From Candidatus Gastranaerophilales bacterium (GTDB lineage: Bacteria; Cyanobacteriota; Vampirovibrionia; Gastranaerophilales; Gastranaerophilaceae), in the NCBI GenBank assembly GCA_017475485.1, contig JAFVFO010000009.1, positions 1 through 64,000 of the forward strand: a DNA stretch of 64,000 nt, given 5' to 3'. Below are positions 7,891-15,058 of this stretch, piece after piece. Positions within the stretch are counted from its first letter, which is position 1. Every line of letters starts with the position of its first letter. Both the position numbers and the translations under genes were made by a program. Below the pieces are notes generated by a model, which had not been told where the DNA came from, searched no databases, and saw only the letters and a program-made list of their open reading frames with translations.

Positions 7891-8721
7891 ATGAAAGATT
7901 TATTTATTAATTTGTTTTTTTGCACGCTGGGCGCGTTAATTGCAGCCTTTGCATTGGAGTGTTTTTTAGTCCCCAATGAAATAATTGACGGCGGAATTGT
8001 CGGTATTTCAATTATGGCAAGCTATTTAACCAAAGTAAATTTAGGAATATTTTTAATAATTCTAAACATTCCTTTTCTGTTTATGGCACTTAAGGAATTC
8101 GGGAAACGCTTTGTCATTTTGGCGCTTTATAGTGTCGGCATGCTGGCATTATTTGTTAATGTTGTTCAAAAACATATTCCCGTTATTACCCATGAACCGC
8201 TTTTGGTAGCAATATTTGGCGGCGGGATTTTAGGGGTCGGTGTCGGGCTTGTGCTTAAGAATGATTCTTGTATGGACGGCACTGAAATAATGGCCATTAA
8301 AATTTCTAAAAAATATCCTTATTCCGTTGGTGAAATTATTATGTTTATTAATGTTTTCATCTTTTCTACGGCAGGCTTTGTTTACAATTGGGAAAAAGCA
8401 ATGTATTCCACATTAGCTTACCTTGTTGCATATCGTGCGATTGACGCTGTTGTACAAGGATTATCCGAAGAAAAATCAATTAGGATTATTTCTGATAAAG
8501 GTATGGAATTAGGGCAGGCGATTATTGAAAAATTAAACAAAACCGTTACATATATTGACGCGCAGGGCGGATATTCCAAAGCTAAAAAAACTATGGTATA
8601 TTGCGTAATTCCGCGTATTGAATTATCTAAATTGAAGGAAGTTGTTGCTTCTGTTGATAATGATGCGTTTATTTCTATTGAAAATATCCATGAAGTCTAT
8701 GGAAAACGTTACAGGAAGTAG
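7891..8721 (+). CDS. YitT family membrane protein
   Basis: 276 residues. Five to six hydrophobic helices (about residues 5-25, 45-65, 75-95, 105-125, 150-170) carry the YitT signatures N-E-I-I-D-G-G-I-V-G-I-S near the N-terminus and D-S-C-M-D-G-T-E-I-M-A in the middle. A C-terminal DUF2179 cytoplasmic domain ends Y-C-V-I-P-R-I-E-L-S-K-L..V-D..A-F-I-S-I. The family is widespread and its substrate is not established. The start at 7891 is chosen because longer starts run into the divergent gene and because TATCAT sits six bases upstream, with no Shine-Dalgarno sequence. Confidence 0.85.
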   Translation: MKDLFINLFFCTLGALIAAFALECFLVPNEIIDGGIVGISIMASYLTKVNLGIFLIILNIPFLFMALKEFGKRFVILALYSVGMLALFVNVVQKHIPVITHEPLLVAIFGGGILGVGVGLVLKNDSCMDGTEIMAIKISKKYPYSVGEIIMFINVFIFSTAGFVYNWEKAMYSTLAYLVAYRAIDAVVQGLSEEKSIRIISDKGMELGQAIIEKLNKTVTYIDAQGGYSKAKKTMVYCVIPRIELSKLKEVVASVDNDAFISIENIHEVYGKRYRK

Positions 8722-8770
8722 CATTTAATTGTTTTATTAATAAGTGTAACAAATACGTTATAAAATTATC

Positions 8771-8846
8771 ATAGAGTGGAACTATTAAGCATGTAAATCC
8801 ACTGTATGCCAAGAAAGGAAAACACTCTCAAACGGGGGTGTTTTTT
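8771..8846 (+). ncRNA. Structured 3' element or small RNA with terminator
   Basis: CATA-G-AGTGGA (8770-8780) can pair with TCCACT-G-TATG (8798-8808) around a 17-base loop, followed by a Rho-independent terminator (AAAACACTCT 8819-8828 with GGGGTGTTTT, then T6). A TATAAA lies at 8759-8764, so this could be a separate RNA of about 75 bases. It may equally be only the 3' end of the yitT-like mRNA. Confidence 0.4.
8819..8846 (+). terminator. Terminator after yitT-like gene
   Basis: Ten-pair stem with G-T wobbles (8819-8828 with 8835-8844) around loop CAAACG, ending in six T on the plus strand. It is close to the convergent stop at 8855. Confidence 0.75.
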
Positions 8847-8854
8847 GTTGTGTA

Positions 8855-9598
8855 TTAATTCAAAATAAAATTAACTATATCATTTACCGCGTCAGGGTTT
8901 GCCTTAATTAATTGATTTCCCGGCCCGCCTATAGGATATGTTTTAATAATGGGTTTATCTTTTGTATAGAAATTAAATAAAACTTTGTCTGATTTTGAAA
9001 GCAGTAATAAGAACTTAGTGTCTGTATAATTTGCTATTTTAATGGGGATGTAAAGCCCTTTAAAATTAATCATAGGTGAAATCATGACAAACTTAACCGG
9101 TTGTTTTTTAAGGTTAACTCCCGCTAAAACACCTGCGCTTGCGCCAATATCAGCACCTATTATTATTACATCATTGCAATTTATTGCAGGATAGTTGTTT
9201 TTTACATAATTTATTGATTCTACAACATCAAAAGGCAATTTCTGCCAATCATTTTTGTCGAATTTATAGCGTGATTTTAATTTTAAATTTTCATTATAAA
9301 TGCTTCTGCCATGACCTCTTAAATCCATAGCAAGTACGTTATAGCCTTTTAATCTCAGATTATCCGCGATATTTTGCCAGCTTTTTGAACTGAGTGAAAA
9401 TGAATGCAGTGCAACTACAAGAGGTTTGTTTGTTTTGGGTTTTGCAATATATAAATCGCCGGAGAGAATAAATTTATCTTTTGTAAGAAATTCTATTTTA
9501 TGTTTTGTGGCAGGTTCTTTTTTCTTTGCTGCAGGCGCATTCGGCATTGTTATAAGCAAAGAAAAAATTATTAAAGCTATCCACAAATATCTTTTCAT
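8855..9598 (-). CDS. Exported alpha/beta-hydrolase-fold protein, likely inactive
   Basis: 247 residues with a signal peptide (hydrophobic 4-18, then P-N-A-P-A-A). The fold is clear: VVALHSFSLSSKSW oxyanion loop, MDLRGHGRS, then a nucleophile elbow. At the elbow the usual G-x-S-x-G reads G-A-D-I-G (148-152), so Ser is replaced by Asp. The usual catalytic His near the C-terminus, expected in G-x-G-H-G, is absent: the segment reads G-G-P-G-N-Q-L (224-230). The acid residue may remain in S-K-S-D-K. Related serine versions act as esterases or dienelactone-type hydrolases; this one is probably a binding protein, though an Asp nucleophile (as in dehalogenases) remains possible. TAAAAT lies six bases before the ATG. 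Confidence 0.75.
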   Translation of the reverse strand: MKRYLWIALIIFSLLITMPNAPAAKKKEPATKHKIEFLTKDKFILSGDLYIAKPKTNKPLVVALHSFSLSSKSWQNIADNLRLKGYNVLAMDLRGHGRSIYNENLKLKSRYKFDKNDWQKLPFDVVESINYVKNNYPAINCNDVIIIGADIGASAGVLAGVNLKKQPVKFVMISPMINFKGLYIPIKIANYTDTKFLLLLSKSDKVLFNFYTKDKPIIKTYPIGGPGNQLIKANPDAVNDIVNFILN

Positions 9599-9610
9599 AT
9601 TTTAATTTTA
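9599..9610 (-). promoter_or_regulatory. Leaderless -10 box for hydrolase gene
   Basis: TAAAAT at 9610-9605 (minus), then exactly six bases to the ATG at 9598. No Shine-Dalgarno sequence is present and no clear -35 was seen. Confidence 0.55.
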
Positions 9611-9689
9611 GCCAAATTTTGCGTAATTTTAACTATTTTTCGGAATTTTTACACCGTTTGGATGAATTTTAAAAATATATGTTAAAGCC

Positions 9690-9800
9690 TTGGTATTCTT
9701 GTGTCGAGAGAATTAATATAAGAATTTGGTATTGAGCGAGAGCTCTTTATCAAAACCTCCTCCCCAAGTCTAGTAGCCGCGCCTTTGCGGCTTTTTTTTT
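9690..9800 (+). ncRNA. Candidate small RNA with C-rich anti-SD loop
   Basis: Three structured parts lie in a gap without genes. ATTCTT (9695-9700) pairs with AAGAAT (9720-9725). TTGGTA (9726-9731) pairs with TATCAA (9748-9753), enclosing a 2x2 U-U internal loop and GAGC-GAGA-GCTC (9734-9745), a GNRA tetraloop hairpin. A strong terminator, AGCCGC (9775-9780) with GCGGCT (9787-9792) plus nine T, closes it. Between the last two stems is an unpaired stretch with CCTCCTCCCC (9756-9765), complementary to Shine-Dalgarno sequences. The order hairpin, single-stranded C/U-rich motif, terminator resembles cyanobacterial Yfr1. A/T-rich sequence with TATATG at 9676 could be the -10 box. Confidence 0.6.
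9775..9800 (+). terminator. Rho-independent terminator of candidate sRNA
   Basis: Six G-C-rich pairs (9775-9780 with 9787-9792), loop GCCTTT, then a run of T to 9800. The T run exists only on the plus strand, so this terminates plus-strand transcription, not the convergent etfA. Confidence 0.85.
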
Positions 9801-9839
9801 ATAAAAAGTGTGTAAAAAAAGAAAAATGATGAATTTTTA

Positions 9840-10856
9840 CTATTGATTATATGCACCTGTTTTTTCAAACAAATCATCTATTACAGCTCTTGCGTCTGTA
9901 ACAATTTTATAATCTGAATATTTAAAAATCTCGGCATTTTCATCATTATTTATTGCAATAATTATTTTTGAATTTTTCATACCTGCGATGTGCTGTATTG
10001 TGCCTGATATGCCAAATGCTACATATAGCTCGGGGGTGGCTGTCATACCTGTTTGCCCTATTTGATATTGCGATGATTTAATACCCAAATCAACCAATTT
10101 CCTTGTAAGTGCAAAACCGATATTTAATTTTTGAGTTATTTGATAAAGTTTTTCGATATAAATATTGTCTTTGCCGTCATAAAGCCCATAGCCGGCTGAA
10201 AATATAACTTTTGCAGTATCGAAATTAATTTTTTGCGCTTCATCTTTTGTACTGTCAAGTAAAATTAAATCAAAATTATTTTCTATCGAGCAGGGAAATT
10301 CCTTGTATGTACCGATTTTAGTGTTTCTGAAGTCTGCTTTAAAGGTTTTTGGCCTTATTGTTGCGCATTCGGGTGATTGTTTGGATAAAATTGTTGCCAT
10401 CAATTCCGCTCCGAAAGTCGGCCTTGTTGAGGCCAGTTTCAACAAGCCGTCTTTAATTATGAACTCAAGCCCTGTGCAATCTGCTACAAGCCCTGTATTA
10501 AGAACAGTTGTTACTCTCGGGGCTATCATTCTGCCTGTCGGAGTTGCAGGAAACAGAATGTAATCATGGTAATTTTCATGGAAATAACTTAAGAATGCGC
10601 TTGAATATTTCATTTGGTTGAAAACCTGAAAGTCATCATTTTTTATTAATATAAAATTGTCTGCACCTGCTAAGAATGCTTTTTTGACGTCATTTTCATC
10701 AACTGCTGATGAAACTAAAACAGCAGTTACTTCTATCTCCATGTCTTTTGAACTTTTTGCAAATGCTTTCAATTCGCATGCTTTTGAAATTAATTCATAA
10801 GACGCATCAATTAGTGTATTACCTTCTTTTTCTACATATATTGCAAGTTTTTTCAT
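9840..10856 (-). CDS. etfA: Electron transfer flavoprotein alpha subunit
   Basis: 338 residues, usual size. N-terminal Rossmann-like domain (about 1-190), then the C-terminal FAD-binding domain with G-Q-T-G-M-T-A-T-P-E-L-Y, A-F-G-I-S-G-T-I-Q-H-I-A-G-M and I-A-I-N-N-D-E-N-A-E-I-F, all hallmark FAD contacts. With EtfB it passes electrons from flavin dehydrogenases to a quinone or bifurcating partner. Its start overlaps the etfB stop by four bases, so the pair is coupled. The usual S-G-G-R-G segment reads S-A-G-Y-G, a mild divergence. No acyl-CoA dehydrogenase or ETF-quinone reductase is in the window. Confidence 0.93.
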   Translation of the reverse strand: MKKLAIYVEKEGNTLIDASYELISKACELKAFAKSSKDMEIEVTAVLVSSAVDENDVKKAFLAGADNFILIKNDDFQVFNQMKYSSAFLSYFHENYHDYILFPATPTGRMIAPRVTTVLNTGLVADCTGLEFIIKDGLLKLASTRPTFGAELMATILSKQSPECATIRPKTFKADFRNTKIGTYKEFPCSIENNFDLILLDSTKDEAQKINFDTAKVIFSAGYGLYDGKDNIYIEKLYQITQKLNIGFALTRKLVDLGIKSSQYQIGQTGMTATPELYVAFGISGTIQHIAGMKNSKIIIAINNDENAEIFKYSDYKIVTDARAVIDDLFEKTGAYNQ

Positions 10857-11635
10857 TCTATTTCTACCCTTTGCACTAATTCAAGAATAAAATCGGAGCA
10901 ATCTTTATCTATTTCTGTTGTTTTCTTGTTTATTTCAGGACGAAATGCCTTATATACAATGGTTGGCGAACCAATTATACCTACATCTTCGCGCTGCAGT
11001 TCCAAATCTTCAAAGCAATATTCTTCTATTCCTTTATTTTGCGCTTTTATATAACCTTCTATTTTCGGATAAAAAACATTCGGGTACTCTTCTTTAATTG
11101 CAATCAGGCAGGGGGTTCTGGCTTCGTAAATATTAACTTTATCTTCGAGTTTCTGCTTTACTATTGCAATATTTTTATCCGCATTAACTATTTCTATAGC
11201 ATTTGTTATATCAACAATATTTAACAGCTGTGATAAACTGACGGGAACTTGCGCTGTGTCACCGTCTTGCGCCATTTGTCCCGTTAGAATAATGTTATAG
11301 TTAGGAATATATTTTTCTATTGCTCTTGCAAGAATTTTAGACGTAGCAAGGGTGTCAGATGCGGCAAACATTTTATCACACAATAAAATCGCCCTGTCAC
11401 AGCCTTTAGCCAGCGCATAATTCAAAATATCGCAAGCAGGTTTCGGCCCCATTGAAAGAACGGTTATTTTTACATCTTTAAATTTTGATTTGATATTTAG
11501 TGCCCAATTTAGTGCCCAATCGTCATATTTGTTGATTTTAGAAAGCATCATGCTTCTATCTAAATTGTTTTCTTTTGTCCATTTTATATCATCAACATCA
11601 GGTACTTGTTTAACACAAACAATTATATCCATCAT
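10853..11635 (-). CDS. etfB: Electron transfer flavoprotein beta subunit
   Basis: 260 residues. Adenine-nucleotide alpha hydrolase-like fold with the family signatures V-C-V-K-Q-V-P-D at the N-terminus, V-L-S-M-G-P, A-L-A-K-G-C-D-R-A and A-A-S-D-T-L-A-T-S, then G-Q-M-A-Q-D-G-D-T-A-Q-V-P for the AMP/FAD site. A Shine-Dalgarno AAGGA precedes two adjacent ATGs (11635 and 11632); either may be used. The gene overlaps the SIS-domain gene upstream by four bases and etfA downstream by four. Confidence 0.93.
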   Translation of the reverse strand: MMDIIVCVKQVPDVDDIKWTKENNLDRSMMLSKINKYDDWALNWALNIKSKFKDVKITVLSMGPKPACDILNYALAKGCDRAILLCDKMFAASDTLATSKILARAIEKYIPNYNIILTGQMAQDGDTAQVPVSLSQLLNIVDITNAIEIVNADKNIAIVKQKLEDKVNIYEARTPCLIAIKEEYPNVFYPKIEGYIKAQNKGIEEYCFEDLELQREDVGIIGSPTIVYKAFRPEINKKTTEIDKDCSDFILELVQRVEIE

Positions 11636-12681
11636 TTTTCCTTATCTACAACTTTATTTAATCCTTTTGGCTTATCAACATCTCTTTTTAATAAAAGTGC
11701 GACTTTTAGCGCAAGAAGTTGAATTAATACAATTAAATTTATTATTGTTGCAATTTTAGAGTTGCTCTTTGGAATTTTTATTAATATATCCCCGTTGTAA
11801 TCTTCATAGATATCAGAAGCTATTAGAGCTTTTGTTTTATATGTTGTTAAAATTTTATTTAAAAGCTCGAGTTCATATTCTTCGCAATCTTGTGTTATAA
11901 AACATAAAAATACTTTTGATTTATTTAATAGCGCAAAATGCCCATGGATAAATTCACCCATGGGGTATGAACTTGTGTTGATATATGATGTTTCTTTGAT
12001 TTTAAGTGCAGCTTCGCGTGCAAGCGGGAAATAATGGCCAAATCCGCAAATTGAAAATTCTTTTTGCTTTGAAATAAATTTTGCCGCAACATCAAGGTTA
12101 TCAATGTTATTTATAGTGGTTTCCAAATTTTTACCAAGCAGGTAAATGTTTTGAATTTCATCACTAATATCTATGAGCTTGTTTTGAGCTGATTTGCAGG
12201 CAATTAACCAAAGCATTATTACGCTTGCGGAAAATGTTTTGGTTGCTGCGATTGCATTTTCTTTTCCTGCCATTATATTGAACTTGTAATCTGCTTCAAG
12301 ATACATTGGTGAATCTTCATTGTTTGTAATACAGAGAGTTTTAATACCTTTTTCTTTTATTTTTCTAAAAGAAGCCAATGTATCAGAGCTTTTGCCTGAT
12401 TGGCTGATAAAAATATAGAGGGTATTTTTATCGAAATTATCAAATTTTGATTTGCAAAATTCGCTTGCAAATTCGATACCGGCTTCAATATTTGCAATAT
12501 TTTCAAAGAAATATTTGCCCAATAAACCTGCATTGTAGCTCGAACCGCTGGCCACAATGACTGCGCGTTTAATTACAAGCGGTATATCCATTAAAACACA
12601 GTAATTTTTAATGTAAGTATTAATTAAATTCTCTAAAATTACTCCTTGAGAATTTATTTCAAATTCCATCATATAACTCAT
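11632..12681 (-). CDS. SIS-domain sugar isomerase (GlmS C-terminal-like)
   Basis: 349 residues with two SIS domains, the arrangement of the isomerase half of GlmS, but without the N-terminal glutaminase domain. Seen: V-A-S-G-S-S-Y-N-A-G-L phosphosugar loop, S-Q-S-G-K-S-S-D-T-L, A-A-T-K-T-F-S-A-S in the first SIS domain, and G-H-Y-F-P-L-A-R-E-A-A-L-K-I-K-E with S-Y-P-M-G-E-F-I-H-G-H in the second. Relatives without glutaminase include AgaS, FrlB and GlmS-like deaminase/isomerases, so it may deaminate or isomerise an aminosugar phosphate. Start 12681 is chosen because TATAAT lies exactly six bases upstream; an ATG at 12687 falls inside the predicted spacer. Co-transcribed with etfB-etfA. Confidence 0.85.
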   Translation of the reverse strand: MSYMMEFEINSQGVILENLINTYIKNYCVLMDIPLVIKRAVIVASGSSYNAGLLGKYFFENIANIEAGIEFASEFCKSKFDNFDKNTLYIFISQSGKSSDTLASFRKIKEKGIKTLCITNNEDSPMYLEADYKFNIMAGKENAIAATKTFSASVIMLWLIACKSAQNKLIDISDEIQNIYLLGKNLETTINNIDNLDVAAKFISKQKEFSICGFGHYFPLAREAALKIKETSYINTSSYPMGEFIHGHFALLNKSKVFLCFITQDCEEYELELLNKILTTYKTKALIASDIYEDYNGDILIKIPKSNSKIATIINLIVLIQLLALKVALLLKRDVDKPKGLNKVVDKEK

Positions 12682-12701
12682 ATTCATATTATAATTAAAA
12701 A
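12682..12701. promoter_or_regulatory. Overlapping divergent -10 boxes, both leaderless
   Basis: The palindromic octamer ATTATAAT (12688-12695) gives TATAAT on both strands. Each box ends exactly six bases before an ATG: 12702 for hemW (plus) and 12681 for the SIS-domain gene (minus). Neither gene has a Shine-Dalgarno sequence. Confidence 0.65.
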
Positions 12702-13787
12702 ATGATAAATTGCACCTATCTTCATATACCATTTTGTACGACAAAATGTTTTTACTGCGCTTTTTGTTCTTTTCCTTTGCTCCGTCTGAAAAATGACTAT
12801 ATCGGCGCGCTTATTAAAGAAATTAAATATTATTACAAAAATAATTATCAAAAAACAATCTATTTTGGCGGGGGAACTCCGAGCTTGTTGAATATTGATG
12901 AGCTTGAAAAAATTTTAAATTGTTTCAATTTTGATAAAAATACTTCAATTACCCTTGAAGCTAATCCTTGTGAATTAACGCGTGAAAAACTTGAAAATTA
13001 TAAAAAATTAGGTATAAACAGAATTTCTTTAGGTGTGCAAAATTTTGATGATGATATTTTAAAATCTTTAAACAGAAATCATACCAAAAATGATATTTTT
13101 AATGCTGTAGAAAATATACTTTGTGTTGGTTTTAAGGATTTTAGTATTGATTTGATGTATGGTTTAGCTAATCAAAACCTAAAACAGTGGGAAGACACCC
13201 TTAATATTGCGCTGGGGCTTGATATAAATCATATTTCCCTATATGGTTTAAAAATTGAAAAAGGTACAAAATTCCATAAATTTCCGCCAAAAAACCTTCC
13301 TGATAACGATATTCAGGCTGATATGTACAAATTAGCATGCGAGATGTTGTCTGAAAAATTTAAGCATTATGAATTTTCAAATTTTGCAAAATCCGAAAAA
13401 CATTATTCCAAGCACAATCTTGCATATTGGAAACGTGAAAATTACTATGGTTTCGGTTTATCTGCAAGCGGTTTTATTGATAATAAAAGATATACCAACA
13501 CTGTTAATTTTAAAAATTACACAGAAAATCCAACAGGGCAAAATTATGAGGTATTGAATTTTCAAGAACAAATTGAAGAGGAGATATTTTTGGGTTTGAG
13601 GTTATCGGAAGGAATTAATTTTAGCTATTTAAATAAAAAATATAATATTGATATTTATAAAAAATATGAAAAACAATTTGAAAAATTTTTAAAAGCAGGT
13701 TTCATGCAAAAAACAAAAAATGGTATCAAATTAACCCTTGAAGGGGTTTTATTATCAAATGAAATATTATGCGAATTTATTGATTAA
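12702..13787 (+). CDS. hemW: HemW-like radical SAM protein
   Basis: 361 residues. Radical SAM cluster motif C-T-T-K-C-F-Y-C (C-x3-C-x2-C) at about residues 12-19, followed by F-C-S-F. The downstream pattern Y-F-G-G-G-T-P-S-L-L, T-L-E-A-N-P and R-I-S-L-G-V-Q-N-F-D is that of the HemN/HemW family, and S-I-D-L-M-Y-G-L-A-N-Q with H-I-S-L-Y-G-L-K-I-E-K-G-T fits HemW, a haem chaperone rather than the anaerobic coproporphyrinogen dehydrogenase. The C-terminal HemN_C region is present. No other haem gene is nearby. The stop overlaps the convergent pseudo-ATPase gene by four bases. Confidence 0.88.
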   Translation: MINCTYLHIPFCTTKCFYCAFCSFPLLRLKNDYIGALIKEIKYYYKNNYQKTIYFGGGTPSLLNIDELEKILNCFNFDKNTSITLEANPCELTREKLENYKKLGINRISLGVQNFDDDILKSLNRNHTKNDIFNAVENILCVGFKDFSIDLMYGLANQNLKQWEDTLNIALGLDINHISLYGLKIEKGTKFHKFPPKNLPDNDIQADMYKLACEMLSEKFKHYEFSNFAKSEKHYSKHNLAYWKRENYYGFGLSASGFIDNKRYTNTVNFKNYTENPTGQNYEVLNFQEQIEEEIFLGLRLSEGINFSYLNKKYNIDIYKKYEKQFEKFLKAGFMQKTKNGIKLTLEGVLLSNEILCEFID

Positions 13788-15058
13788 GAATTTTTATCTT
13801 TTAAAGATAAAATAACACCGCCTGCGATTAACGCTAATGAACTTGCAAATAGCGCCCCAATGGCAATTAAAGGAGCTTTGGGTGTATTTTTAGCTATTTT
13901 TCTTGTATATACAAAAACATCTTCAATTACTTCCGGTGCGTCGTTTTTGATTGCTTCAAGGGCCTCGATATTGTGCTTTTGCAGGAATTGAACAATTGCA
14001 CTTTTGTTGTCTTTGGGGTTTGAATAAAGTAATTTTAATTTATCCAGCCCTGTTTCCAATTCTTCTTCAAGTTGTTGAATTTGCATATTCAGCTTATGAC
14101 ATCTTGCATATCTTGCTTGGAAACCTTCGGAAATGCTGTCAAATATTGTTTTGACTTCCCCTTGAGATTCTTCTAAGTGTGCTATATCGTCTTTTGATAA
14201 GTCTAATTTATCAATAAAATACATATAAGTCATTCTGTTACAGCCTGTTATGGCGCAATCAACCTCTTTTGTATCGGATATTGTACAATGTATTTGCGTA
14301 TTATAGCTTCTGTCTGCTTTTTGAAAGAAATCTTTCATCATTGCAATTCCTGCGGGTGTATCTGTTTTTGGGCTTGACAGCATTTCCATGTCTTCGACAT
14401 ACATCATCGTTTTAGCGCCTGTTTCATCATACAGTCTGTGATTATCGGCCAATGCACTCGAAAAGGCTTTTTGCGCTTCTATTACATCATCTCTGTGTGC
14501 GACATTTTTAAATCTTAATCTGAAGGGTGTATCTTCAAGCCTTCTTTCGCCTGCTTCGTAATCTAAAAATGCCTTCGCCCTTGCGTCTGCTTGCGCTGCA
14601 GAAAAAATGCCCCGCGCAAGTTCTTTATCCCTTGAAACTAAACAGACACCATTTTCCCAAGGGTCAAGCTCGTTAGTTGTACAAAAATCTCCATATCCAA
14701 AGGTGTATATGTCATCTAACAGGGTTAAAAGTCTTCTCCCCGAATCATTTTTTGGTAATTGACTTCTTGCTTGTTGATATTGTTGAACCTTTTTCAAGGC
14801 GTCATGTGCTTCAAATTCTTTTTGTGTTTCTTCGACTACTTCTGATAATGCACCTTGAGCTTCTTTTTTGAGATTTGCAATATCGCCCGTATATTGTTCT
14901 TCAAAGAGTACCCTTGCTTTAGAAAAAGGTATTAGGCTTGACGATACAAAATCATCCTGGCCACGGAAACTTAATACGGAAGGCCTTGTATCGATTTTAG
15001 ACATGTAGTTTGGAATTTTGCCGGAATGAATATTTGCGGTAGAAAAACCAATTCTCAT
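13784..15058 (-). CDS. AAA+-like pseudo-ATPase with C-terminal membrane anchor
   Basis: 424 residues. It begins with a flexible 40-residue N-terminus containing L-S-F-R-G (about 29-33). The middle matches the neighbouring AAA+ protein in outline: a position equivalent to Walker A reads L-V-S-R-D-K-E-L-A, without G-K-S/T, and the Walker B-like strand reads T-M-M-Y-V-E-D-M-E-M-L (about 218-228). The N-terminal half is rich in charged residues suggesting coiled coil. A single hydrophobic helix (about 396-416) followed by a short charged tail anchors it to the membrane. It is the last gene of a three-gene operon with ATGA overlaps. Function unknown; a non-hydrolysing subunit of a hetero-AAA+ complex is inferred. 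Confidence 0.7.
   Translation of the reverse strand: MRIGFSTANIHSGKIPNYMSKIDTRPSVLSFRGQDDFVSSSLIPFSKARVLFEEQYTGDIANLKKEAQGALSEVVEETQKEFEAHDALKKVQQYQQARSQLPKNDSGRRLLTLLDDIYTFGYGDFCTTNELDPWENGVCLVSRDKELARGIFSAAQADARAKAFLDYEAGERRLEDTPFRLRFKNVAHRDDVIEAQKAFSSALADNHRLYDETGAKTMMYVEDMEMLSSPKTDTPAGIAMMKDFFQKADRSYNTQIHCTISDTKEVDCAITGCNRMTYMYFIDKLDLSKDDIAHLEESQGEVKTIFDSISEGFQARYARCHKLNMQIQQLEEELETGLDKLKLLYSNPKDNKSAIVQFLQKHNIEALEAIKNDAPEVIEDVFVYTRKIAKNTPKAPLIAIGALFASSLALIAGGVILSLKDKNS

Noticed and set aside
9698..9766. Short minus-strand reading frame (TTG start, about 23 codons) behind GGGGAGGAGG
   Set aside because: The SD-like run is too close to the TTG, and the T-run terminator and hairpins fit a plus-strand RNA better.
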